64,000 nucleotides of DNA. Origin: Mycobacterium hubeiense (GTDB taxonomy: Bacteria; Actinomycetota; Actinomycetes; Mycobacteriales; Mycobacteriaceae). Under the pieces are notes generated by a model. That model was not told where the DNA came from. It saw only the letters and a program-made list of their open reading frames with translations, and did no database searches. This document shows, in pieces, positions 56,890-64,000 of this stretch. The first letter of the stretch is position 1, and every line of letters begins with the position of its first letter. Position numbers and translations under genes: made by a program. The stretch covers positions 124,001-188,000 of the forward strand of contig NZ_PIZU01000002.1 of assembly GCF_002838065.1 (NCBI RefSeq), written 5' to 3'.

Positions 56890-57461
56890 GCCGTCACGGG
56901 CCGGCGCCGGTCGGCAGCCGTCTTGGGCGCCACCTGAGCATCCTCAGACGTGAATTCCTTGGTCCAGCAGGCGAATTCGAGGGTGATGCCGTCCGGGTCG
57001 AAGAAGTAGAACGACCGCACATATACGCCGGGGTGCACCGTCGGCGAAACCTGGGCTTCACTTTCGTCGTGGTTGAGGATGGGGCCCACCCGCACGCCTT
57101 TGGCCTTCAACTTCTGCCGGTACTCGTCGAACTTCTCCGGCGGCACGTGGAAGGCCAGGTGGTTCATCGAGCCGGTGGCGCTGACGATCTCGCCGATTCC
57201 CGGGATCGCGGCGGGCGCCGATATGCCCGGCACGCCGTCGGGTGCATCCCGGAACCAGAAGAACGCCACGCAGTCGCCGTTGCCGGCGTCGAAGAAGAAG
57301 TGTTGCCCGATGCCGCCCGGCAGATCCAGCGACTTGACCAACGGCATGCCCAGCACGTTGCTGTAGAAGTCGACCGTCTTCTCCATGTCCGAACACACCA
57401 GTGCCACGTGGTTGATGCCGCCGAGCTCGAACTCAGGATTCGGATTGTTCGGCTTGATCAT
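56886..57461 (-). CDS. Glyoxalase/extradiol-dioxygenase fold protein (VOC)
   Basis: 191 aa from ATG 57461 with AGAGGAG 9 nt upstream; longer open frames run into the TetR gene. VOC fold: INHVALVCSDMEKTVDFYSNVLGMPLV (first metal His), SMNHLAFHVPPEKFDEY (second His), and SFYFFDPDGITLEFAC (Glu). A metal-dependent dioxygenase, lyase or isomerase. Equivalent to Rv0274, divergent from a TetR gene. Converges with the methyltransferase, overlapping by 4 bp. Confidence 0.87.
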   Translation of the reverse strand: MIKPNNPNPEFELGGINHVALVCSDMEKTVDFYSNVLGMPLVKSLDLPGGIGQHFFFDAGNGDCVAFFWFRDAPDGVPGISAPAAIPGIGEIVSATGSMNHLAFHVPPEKFDEYRQKLKAKGVRVGPILNHDESEAQVSPTVHPGVYVRSFYFFDPDGITLEFACWTKEFTSEDAQVAPKTAADRRRPVTA

Positions 57462-57485
57462 GCGCAACTCCTCTGGCGAAATCCA

Positions 57486-57515
57486 GAAACTGAATCTAAC
57501 ATCAGATTCAGTTTC
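57486..57515. promoter_or_regulatory. TetR operator between the VOC and TetR genes
   Basis: Perfect inverted repeat GAAACTGAATCT-AACATC-AGATTCAGTTTC (12-bp arms, 6-nt centre) in the 76-bp divergent space. It is 24 bp from the VOC start and 22 bp from the TetR start, placed to control both. Confidence 0.85.
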
Positions 57516-57537
57516 GATCAATGGCCGAAGGAGTGCG

Positions 57538-58164
57538 GTGACCGCCAGCCCGCGTGAGCAGTTGCCGACGGTGCGCGGCCGGCAGACGCAGGCGGCCATC
57601 GACGCGGCCGCACGCGCGGTGATCGCCCGCAAAGGCATTCTGGCCACGACGATTTCGGATATCGCGGCCGAAGCCGGCAAGTCGACCGCGTCGTTCTACA
57701 ACTACTACGACTCCAAGGAAGCGATGGTCCGCGAGTGGGCGGTGCGCTTCCGCGACGAGGCCCGCGACCGGTCCCGCGCGGCCGCGAACCCCGGGCTGTC
57801 CAACTGGGAACGCTCATACGAGGCAGTCGCAGCGCACTGGTACACCTACCGCCACCGCCTCGCCGAGATCATCGGGATCTCCCAACTCGCGATGATCAAC
57901 GACGACTTCGCCCAGTACTGGGCCGAGATCTGCGAACTGCCGATCTCCTTGATCACGACGACCGTGAAACAGGCTCAGCGCCAAGGCTTCTGCCCCGACG
58001 ACGACCCACACCTCATCGCAGTCGCGATGGTGTCGATGCTCAACCAGTTCTGCTACACCAAGCTGGCCGGAGGAAACGATGCCGTCGACGACGAAGCGTG
58101 CATCAGCATCTTGGCCAATATCTTCTATCGCACCATCTACCACAAGGAGAGCGGGCTGACATGA
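57538..58164 (+). CDS. TetR-family regulator
   Basis: 208 aa from GTG 57538 with GAAGGAG 5 nt upstream; a longer frame through the operator is rejected. HTH at 20-60 (AAARAVIARKGILATTISDIAAEAGKSTASFYNYYDSKEAM). Overlaps the next gene by 4 bp (ATGA), so regulator and hydrolase are one operon. Position equals Rv0273c. Confidence 0.9.
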   Translation: MTASPREQLPTVRGRQTQAAIDAAARAVIARKGILATTISDIAAEAGKSTASFYNYYDSKEAMVREWAVRFRDEARDRSRAAANPGLSNWERSYEAVAAHWYTYRHRLAEIIGISQLAMINDDFAQYWAEICELPISLITTTVKQAQRQGFCPDDDPHLIAVAMVSMLNQFCYTKLAGGNDAVDDEACISILANIFYRTIYHKESGLT

Positions 58165-59300
58165 CCAGAACACCGGGGGCAGCAGCACCAGGCGTCACCC
58201 GCGAGTTCGTCGGGCTGGACTCTCCGACCGCACGGCGGGCAGGGTCGGGTGGCCACCCATGCCAGGGCCTTTATCACCGCGGCGTGGGCCGCAAGCCGAA
58301 GGTGGCGATGATCGCCGTGCACTACCAAATCGACTTCTCGGAGCACTATCTCGCCGATTACATGGCCACCCGCGGCATCGGCTTCCTCGGCTGGAACACC
58401 CGCTACCGCGGCTATGAGAGCAGCTTTCTACTCGACCACGCGCTGGTCGACATCGGCGTCGGCGTGCGATGGCTGCGCGAAGTGCAGGGTGTGGAAACGA
58501 TTGTGCTGCTGGGCAACTCCGGCGGTGGCTCACTGATGGCGGCCTACCAAGCGCAGGCCGTCAAACCGCATGTGACACCTCTGGAAGGTATGCGGCCCGC
58601 GGCCGGGCTCAATGATCTGCCCGCCGCCGACGGCTTTGTCACCAGCGCCGCGCATCCCGGCCGCCCCGACGTGCTGACCGCGTGGATGGATGCGTCCGTC
58701 GTCGACGAAGCCGACCCCATCGCCACCAATCCGGACCTCGACCTCTTCGATGAACGCAACGGTCCCCCGTTCTCGCCGGAATTCGTCGAGCGCTACCGGG
58801 CCGCGCAGGTTGCGCGCAACAACGCGATCACCGATTGGGTTGAGACGGAATACAAACGGGTGCGCGCGGCCGGCTTCTCCGACCGGCCGTTCACCGTCAT
58901 GCGTACCTGGGCCGATCCGCGCATGGTGGATCCCACGCTCGAGCCCACAAAGCGCCCCGCGAACATGTGCTACGCGGGCCTCCCAGTGAAGGCCAACCGC
59001 TCGGCGCACGGCATTGCGGCGGCGTGCACGCTGCGCAGCTGGCTGGGCATGTGGAGCCTGCGCCACGCGCAGACGCGCGCCGAGCCGCATCTGGCCCGCA
59101 TCACCTGTCCGGCCCTGGTGATCAACGCCGAGCAGGACACCGGCGTCTACCCTTCTGACGCGCAACGCATTTACGACGCGCTGGCCAGCAGGGACAAGAC
59201 CCAGGTGGCCATCGACAGCGATCACTACTTCACCACCCCGGGGGCTCGCAGCGAGCAGGCCGATACGATCGCCAAATGGATCGCCAAACGGTGGCGGTAA
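58161..59300 (+). CDS. Alpha/beta hydrolase family protein
   Basis: 379 aa. Hydrolase core: VAMIAVHYQIDFSEHYLADYMATRG (strand and oxyanion region), VLLGNSGGGSLMAAYQ (elbow GNSGGG, Ser near 120), ALVINAEQDTGVYPSDA (acid strand), and SDHYFTTPG (His near 354). Likely an ester or thioester hydrolase. Coupled to TetR upstream and overlapping the dehydrogenase downstream by 25 bp. Corresponds to Rv0272c. Confidence 0.85.
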   Translation: MTRTPGAAAPGVTREFVGLDSPTARRAGSGGHPCQGLYHRGVGRKPKVAMIAVHYQIDFSEHYLADYMATRGIGFLGWNTRYRGYESSFLLDHALVDIGVGVRWLREVQGVETIVLLGNSGGGSLMAAYQAQAVKPHVTPLEGMRPAAGLNDLPAADGFVTSAAHPGRPDVLTAWMDASVVDEADPIATNPDLDLFDERNGPPFSPEFVERYRAAQVARNNAITDWVETEYKRVRAAGFSDRPFTVMRTWADPRMVDPTLEPTKRPANMCYAGLPVKANRSAHGIAAACTLRSWLGMWSLRHAQTRAEPHLARITCPALVINAEQDTGVYPSDAQRIYDALASRDKTQVAIDSDHYFTTPGARSEQADTIAKWIAKRWR

Positions 59301-60241
59301 GAGTCCTCGCCCACTTCACACCCGGCGACAAGGTGCTGGAATTCCTTGCGCCCGAAACCGATTGGCTCGACATTCGGTACTGCGCCGAGGACGACGACGA
59401 CACCTTCTACCGCGAGCTGCCCGACGCCGAGGTAATTTGGCATGTGCTGCGGCCTCTTTCGGGCCCGGACCTGGAGAAGGCCACGCAGTTGAAGCTCGTG
59501 CACAAGATGGGTGCGGGCGTCAACACCATCGACGTCGGCACAGCGACCCGTCGCGGCATCGCGGTGGCGAATATGCCCGGCGCCAACGCCCCGTCGGTCG
59601 CCGAGGGCACGGTGCTGCTGATGCTGGCCGCGCTACGCCGGCTGCCCGAACTCGACCGCGCCACCCGCGCCGGCAAGGGCTGGCCGTCGGATCCCAGCCT
59701 CGGCGAAACGGTGCGCGACATCGGGGGGTGCACCGTCGGGCTGATCGGCTACGGCAATGTCGCCAAGCGCGTCGAACAGATTGTCGCGGCAATGGGCGCG
59801 CAAGTGCTGCACACGAATACCCGCGACGACGGCCTGCCCAGTTGGCGGCCGCTGCCGGAGCTGCTGGCCGCCAGCGACATCGTGTCCCTGCATCTACCGC
59901 TCACCGAGCAGACGCACCACCTGCTCGACGCGGACGCGTTGGCGCGGCTGAAACCGGATGCGGTGCTGGTCAACACCTCACGCGGCCCGATCATCGACGA
60001 GGACGCGCTGGTCGACGCGCTGCGGGAACGCCGCATCGCCGCGGCGGGGCTCGATGTCTTCGCCGTCGAGCCGATACCCGCCGAGCACCCGCTGCTGAGG
60101 CTGGACAACGTCGTCGTCACGCCTCATGTCACCTGGTACACCGTCGACACGATGCGGCGATACCTGACCGAGGCCGTCGACAACTGCCGCAGGCTGCGCG
60201 ACGGGCAGGACCTAGTTAACGTGGTGAACTCCCACGGGTAG
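59276..60241 (+). CDS. D-isomer-specific 2-hydroxyacid dehydrogenase
   Basis: 321 aa from ATG 59276; GTG 59291 is an alternative. NAD-binding GCTVGLIGYGNVAKRVEQIV (near 150). The catalytic residues sit in VNTSRGPIIDEDAL (Arg), AGLDVFAVEP (Glu) and VVTPHVTW (His). Interconverts 2-hydroxy and 2-keto acids. Probably in one transcript with the TetR, hydrolase and perhaps fadE6, suggesting breakdown of a carboxylic or CoA-linked compound. Confidence 0.88.
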   Translation: MDRQTVAVRVLAHFTPGDKVLEFLAPETDWLDIRYCAEDDDDTFYRELPDAEVIWHVLRPLSGPDLEKATQLKLVHKMGAGVNTIDVGTATRRGIAVANMPGANAPSVAEGTVLLMLAALRRLPELDRATRAGKGWPSDPSLGETVRDIGGCTVGLIGYGNVAKRVEQIVAAMGAQVLHTNTRDDGLPSWRPLPELLAASDIVSLHLPLTEQTHHLLDADALARLKPDAVLVNTSRGPIIDEDALVDALRERRIAAAGLDVFAVEPIPAEHPLLRLDNVVVTPHVTWYTVDTMRRYLTEAVDNCRRLRDGQDLVNVVNSHG

Positions 60242-60284
60242 GCTCGGCCCCAACCGACCGATTAATAGGGAAGGCAACGAGGCT

Positions 60285-62477
60285 ATGCCCATCGCAGTCA
60301 CTTCTGAGCACAACGACCTGGCCGATTCGGTGCGGTCCCTGGTGGCGCGGGTAGCGCCGTCCGAGGTTTTGCACGAAGCGCTGGAAACGCCGATCTCCAA
60401 TCCGCCGCCGTACTGGAAGGCCGCCGCCGAGCAGGGCCTGCAGGGTGTGCACCTCTCCGAATCCGTTGGCGGACAAGGCTTCGGCATCCTGGAGTTGGCT
60501 ATCGTCGTCGCCGAGTTCGGCTACGGCGCGGTGCCCGGTCCGTTCGTCCCGTCGGCGATCGCCAGCGCGCTGATCGCCGCGCATGACCCCGAGGCCAAGA
60601 TCCTCAACGACCTGGCGTCGGGCAACGTCATCGCCGCGTACGCCATCGACTCCGGCCTGACCGCCACCCGCCACGGGGACGGCCTGGTCATCCGCGGCGA
60701 GGTCCGCGCGGTGCCCGCCGCGGCGCAGGCCTCGGTGCTGGTGCTGCCGGTCGCGATCGAGAGCGGCGAGGAGTGGGTGGTACTGGAAGCCGACCAGCTC
60801 GAGATCGAGCCGGTGTCAAGCGTCGACCCGCTGCGCCCGTTGGCCCACGTGCGCGCCAACGCCGTCGAGATCGGCGACGACCGGGTGCTCTCCAACCTCA
60901 GCCGGACGCTGGCGCGCGCGCTGATGTCCACGCTGCTCTCGGCGGAGGCCATCGGCGTTGCGCGGTGGGCCACCGACACCGCGGCGGCCTACGCCAAGAT
61001 CCGCGAGCAGTTCGGCCGCCCGATCGGCCAGTTCCAGGCCATCAAGCACAAGTGCGCCGAGATGATCGCCGACACCGAACGTGCCACCGCCGCGGTGTGG
61101 GACGCCGCCCGCGCCATCGACGAGTACGCCGAAACCCACTCGCAGGACAGCCTTTACGAGTTCGCCGCCGCCGTCGCCGCCACGCTGGCGCCTGCGGCCG
61201 CGCAGCGCTGTACGCAGGACTGCATCCAGGTGCACGGCGGTATCGGGTTCACCTGGGAGCACGACTGCAACATCTACTATCGCCGGGCGCTGGTGCTGGC
61301 GGCGTGCTTCGGGCGCTCCGCTGACTACCCGCAGCAGGTCGTCGACACCGCGACGAGCACCGGCATGCGCAAGGTCGACATCGACCTCGACCCGGAGACC
61401 GAGAAGCTACGGGAGCAGATCCGCGCGGAAGTCGCTGCGCTCAAAGCGATTCCACGCGAAGAGCGCAACGTCGCGATCGCCGAGGGCGGTTGGGTGCAGC
61501 CGCATCTGCCCAAGCCGTGGGGTCGCGCGTCGAGCCCTGTCGAGCAGATCATCATCGCGCAGGAGTTCACCGCGGGCCGGGTGAAGCGACCGCAGATGGG
61601 CATCGCCGCGTGGATCATCCCGTCGATCGTCGCGTTCGGCACCGAAGAGCAGAAGCAGCGCTTCCTGCCGCCCACATTCCGCGGCGAAATGATTTGGTGC
61701 CAGCTGTTTTCCGAGCCCGGTGCCGGGTCGGACCTGGCAAGCCTGACCACCAAGGCCACCAAGGTCGACGGCGGCTGGCGGATCACCGGGCAGAAGATCT
61801 GGACGACCGGCGCGCAGTTCTCGCAGTGGGGTGCGCTGCTGGCGCGGACGGATCCAAATGCGCCGAAACACAACGGCATCACGTACTTCCTGCTGGATAT
61901 GCGCAGCAAGGGTGTCGAGGTGAAGCCGCTGCGTGAGCTGACCGGCAACGCGATGTTCAACACCGTCTTCATCGACGACGTGTTCGTCCCAGACGAATTC
62001 GTGCTCGGCGAGGTGAATCGCGGCTGGGAAGTCAGCCGCAACACACTGACCAACGAGCGGGTGTCGATCGGCAGCAGCGAGCCGCCGTTCCTGGCGAACC
62101 TCGACCAGTTCGTCGACTTCATCCGCGACGGGCATTTCGACCAGATTCAGCAGAACAAGGCCGGACATCTGATCGCCGAGGGCCACGCCGCCAAGGTGCT
62201 CAACATGCGCTCGACGCTGCTGACGCTGGCCGGCGGGGACGCGATGCCCGCGGCGGCGATCTCCAAGCTGCTGTCGATGCGCACCGGCCAGGGTTATGCC
62301 GAGTTCGCGGTGTCGTCGTTCGGCACCGACGGCGCGATCGGCGACCCGAAGCGGGAGCCCGGCAAGTGGGCGCAGTACCTGCTGGCCAGCCGCGCCACCA
62401 CGATTTACGGCGGCACCACCGAGGTGCAGCTGAACATCATCGCCGAGCGGCTGCTGGGCCTGCCCCGCGACCCGTAA
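60285..62477 (+). CDS. fadE6: Acyl-CoA dehydrogenase with two fused ACAD domains
   Basis: 730 aa. Residues 1-360 form a first ACAD unit (ESVGGQGFGILELAIVVAEFG, REQFGRPIGQFQAIKHKCAEM, CIQVHGGIGFTWEHD). Residues 365-730 form a second (WCQLFSEPGAGSDLASL for FAD/substrate contacts, ITGQKIWTTGAQ, IYGGTTEVQLNIIAERLLGLP). The fused form and length match FadE6 (Rv0271c). Oxidises an acyl-CoA to the 2-enoyl-CoA; chain type unknown. Ribosome binding site AGGGAAGG upstream. Confidence 0.92.
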   Translation: MPIAVTSEHNDLADSVRSLVARVAPSEVLHEALETPISNPPPYWKAAAEQGLQGVHLSESVGGQGFGILELAIVVAEFGYGAVPGPFVPSAIASALIAAHDPEAKILNDLASGNVIAAYAIDSGLTATRHGDGLVIRGEVRAVPAAAQASVLVLPVAIESGEEWVVLEADQLEIEPVSSVDPLRPLAHVRANAVEIGDDRVLSNLSRTLARALMSTLLSAEAIGVARWATDTAAAYAKIREQFGRPIGQFQAIKHKCAEMIADTERATAAVWDAARAIDEYAETHSQDSLYEFAAAVAATLAPAAAQRCTQDCIQVHGGIGFTWEHDCNIYYRRALVLAACFGRSADYPQQVVDTATSTGMRKVDIDLDPETEKLREQIRAEVAALKAIPREERNVAIAEGGWVQPHLPKPWGRASSPVEQIIIAQEFTAGRVKRPQMGIAAWIIPSIVAFGTEEQKQRFLPPTFRGEMIWCQLFSEPGAGSDLASLTTKATKVDGGWRITGQKIWTTGAQFSQWGALLARTDPNAPKHNGITYFLLDMRSKGVEVKPLRELTGNAMFNTVFIDDVFVPDEFVLGEVNRGWEVSRNTLTNERVSIGSSEPPFLANLDQFVDFIRDGHFDQIQQNKAGHLIAEGHAAKVLNMRSTLLTLAGGDAMPAAAISKLLSMRTGQGYAEFAVSSFGTDGAIGDPKREPGKWAQYLLASRATTIYGGTTEVQLNIIAERLLGLPRDP

Positions 62478-62521
62478 ACCCCTTGCGTTTCGGCGCTTGG
62501 CGGCAGGGGAACCCGTCAGGC

Positions 62522-62833
62522 ATGACCCATGACGTTGAGAAGCGCTTCGACCGGCCCGGCACGTTTCACCAAGCGGCCATCTATGTGGGTGTGGTCGTCG
62601 CGGTGGCAGGCGTCGCGTTCGCGATCTATGCGGTCACCGCGCGCGGCTCGGTGATCGTGGCGTCCATCGTCCCCGCGATTCTGTTGATCGGCGGCATCGG
62701 CGCGTTCGCCAAGACCTATCGCCTGTGGAGGGCGCAGGGCGCGTGGCCGGCCTGGCAGGGCGCCGGCTGGTTCCTGTTGCTGCTGATGCTCGTGTGCCTG
62801 TCGATCCCCGGCGCCGCGATGATGTCGACCTAG
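62522..62833 (+). CDS. Small membrane protein
   Basis: 103 aa from ATG 62522; longer frames overlap fadE6. Three membrane helices (AIYVGVVVAVAGVAFAIYAV, VIVASIVPAILLIGGIGAFA, GWFLLLLMLVCLSIPG). No motif; function unknown. Located 44 bp after fadE6, same strand, convergent with fadD2. Confidence 0.68.
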   Translation: MTHDVEKRFDRPGTFHQAAIYVGVVVAVAGVAFAIYAVTARGSVIVASIVPAILLIGGIGAFAKTYRLWRAQGAWPAWQGAGWFLLLLMLVCLSIPGAAMMST

Positions 62834-62850
62834 TTGAGCCGCGAGCAGCG

Positions 62851-64000
62851 CTACTCGACTTCTATATTGCGCAGCTCGCGCTTGAGGATCTTGCCTGTCG
62901 GGTTGCGCGGCAGCTCGTCGAGGAAGATCACCTCCCGCGGCACCTTGTAGCGGGCCAGGTGCTCGCGCACGTACTGCTTGACGTCGTCCTCGGTGAGGTC
63001 AGCGCCCTCCTTTTTGACGACGAACGCCCGCAGCCGCGCGCCCCACTCTTTGTCCTCCACACCGAGCGCCGTCGCCTCGACGACATCGGGATGCCCGCTG
63101 ATCAAGTCCTCGACCTCGGCGGGGAACACATTCTCGCCGCCGGAGACGATCATCTCGTCATCGCGGCCGCTGACGTAGAGCAGACCGTGCTCGTCGAAAT
63201 AGCCGACATCACCCGAGGACAGCAACCCGTCGATGATCTGTTTGCCACCGCCGCCGGTGTAGCCCTCGAACGGGAAGAAGTTGCCGACGAAGATCCGGCC
63301 GACCTGCCCTTGCGGCACCTCATTCCCGTCGTCGTCGAGGATCTTGACCTTGACGCCCTTGACCACAGGCCCGACCGTCGCAGGGTTGATCGACAGGTCC
63401 TGCGGTCGCGCGATCGCCGCGAATGCCACCTCCGTCGACCCGTACAGGTTGTAGACGACGGGACCGAGCTCCTTCATCGCGCGGGTGGCCAGTTCGGCGC
63501 CCAGCTGCGAGCCGGACACGAACACGATCCGCAGCGACGACAAATCGGGCTTCGGTGTCGTCTTGTCCAGCTGGTCGAGGATGCGCGACAGCATCACCGG
63601 CACCACCACAACCGCCGTGACCTTGTGCTTCTCGATATCCTCGAGCACCGTCGCGGGCTTGAACCGTCGATGCAGCACCAGCGTCGACCCCAGCATCATC
63701 GCGATCGTGGCGTGCAGGAAGCCCAGCGCGTGGAACATCGGCGCCGGAAGCGCCGTCACCTCGCCGGCCTTGAACGGCACATGCGACAGCACGCCACCAA
63801 TCGGCGCGAGCGTCGGCGGCGTACTGCGGTTGGCGCCCTTCGGCGTACCGGTGGTGCCGCTGGTCAGGATGATGATCGACGACTGCTTGGTGGCCTTCGG
63901 CGCGGGCTGGGTGCCGGTGCGCGCAATGAGGTCGGCCAGCGTTTCGTCCGTGCTGCCCGACGGCTCCGGCTTGTCCGGATTGTTCGACAGCGCCCGCAGC
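62851..64000 (-). CDS. fadD2: Acyl-CoA synthetase FadD2, C-terminal part (runs off the window)
   Basis: At least 382 codons; the frame is open to the window edge, so the true start is outside. Adenylate-forming motifs: IIILTSGTTGTPKGA (P-loop), YNLYGSTEVAFAAIARPQ (A5), GYFDEHGLLYVSGRDDEMI (A7/A8), and NPTGKILKREL (catalytic Lys). Activates a fatty acid to acyl-AMP and acyl-CoA. Next to fadE6 as in M. tuberculosis (Rv0270/Rv0271c). Confidence 0.92.
   Translation of the reverse strand, partial: LRALSNNPDKPEPSGSTDETLADLIARTGTQPAPKATKQSSIIILTSGTTGTPKGANRSTPPTLAPIGGVLSHVPFKAGEVTALPAPMFHALGFLHATIAMMLGSTLVLHRRFKPATVLEDIEKHKVTAVVVVPVMLSRILDQLDKTTPKPDLSSLRIVFVSGSQLGAELATRAMKELGPVVYNLYGSTEVAFAAIARPQDLSINPATVGPVVKGVKVKILDDDGNEVPQGQVGRIFVGNFFPFEGYTGGGGKQIIDGLLSSGDVGYFDEHGLLYVSGRDDEMIVSGGENVFPAEVEDLISGHPDVVEATALGVEDKEWGARLRAFVVKKEGADLTEDDVKQYVREHLARYKVPREVIFLDELPRNPTGKILKRELRNIEVE

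Overview
The window is high-GC actinobacterial DNA from a Mycobacterium, most likely an environmental or fast-growing (Mycolicibacterium-type) species rather than M. tuberculosis. The evidence is a complete ESX-3 type VII secretion locus with PE5/PPE4-type genes, plus gene order that follows M. tuberculosis Rv0270 to Rv0322 in inverted orientation: fadD2 and fadE6 at the right end, ESX-3 in the middle, and dcd, tRNA-Gly and udgA at the left end. Rv numbers used here come from remembered gene order and motifs, not from a search.

Left part (1-24.6 kb). The order is a partial cytochrome P450, udgA, a cold-shock protein with a UUCG-capped terminator, a proline-rich membrane protein, an amt ammonium transporter with a GlnR-type operator, dcd and tRNA-Gly. 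A degenerate stretch follows the tRNA (lipoprotein-like frame without a start, AT-rich DNA, AraC regulator cut by an in-frame TAG). Then come cell-envelope and exported proteins: a GT39-like glycosyltransferase, a GH16 glucanase, an M15-like exported protein, small secreted proteins, an Hsp70-like protein with a poly-threonine tail, a FAD/Rieske oxidoreductase, an L,D-transpeptidase-like protein and two PAP2 phosphatases, one fused to a diacylglycerol-kinase domain. An ArsR/SRPBCC pair has a clear operator.

Accessory segment (about 24.6-31.1 kb). Mostly unrecognised genes. Its core is an EspC/WXG100-like small protein, a 565-residue WXG-type protein with an unassigned C-terminal domain, and a translationally coupled small protein. 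This has the layout of a type VII-secreted polymorphic toxin with its immunity protein. Next to it lies the wreck of a plasmid/ICE-type replication initiator.

ESX-3 region (31.1-50.7 kb). Sulfatase and stf0 sulfotransferase are followed by tam, an alpha/beta hydrolase, and then, on the minus strand, eccA3-eccB3-eccC3-PE5-PPE4-esxG-esxH-espG3-eccD3-mycP3-eccE3. The genes are tightly spaced, with several overlaps of a few bases. Two IdeR-like boxes sit just upstream of eccA3, which fits the known iron-starvation role of ESX-3.

Right part (50.7-64 kb). A carboxylic acid reductase with its own palindromic upstream site, a DUF2236 (MpaB-like) gene facing a TetR regulator, a second TIGR00027-type methyltransferase, a glyoxalase-fold gene facing a TetR/hydrolase/dehydrogenase run across a perfect 12-bp-arm operator, fadE6 (two fused acyl-CoA dehydrogenase domains), a small membrane protein and the 3' part of fadD2.

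A 97-bp intergenic element with doubled inverted arms occurs twice in the same orientation, 52 kb apart. No CRISPR array, rRNA or intact transposon was seen.
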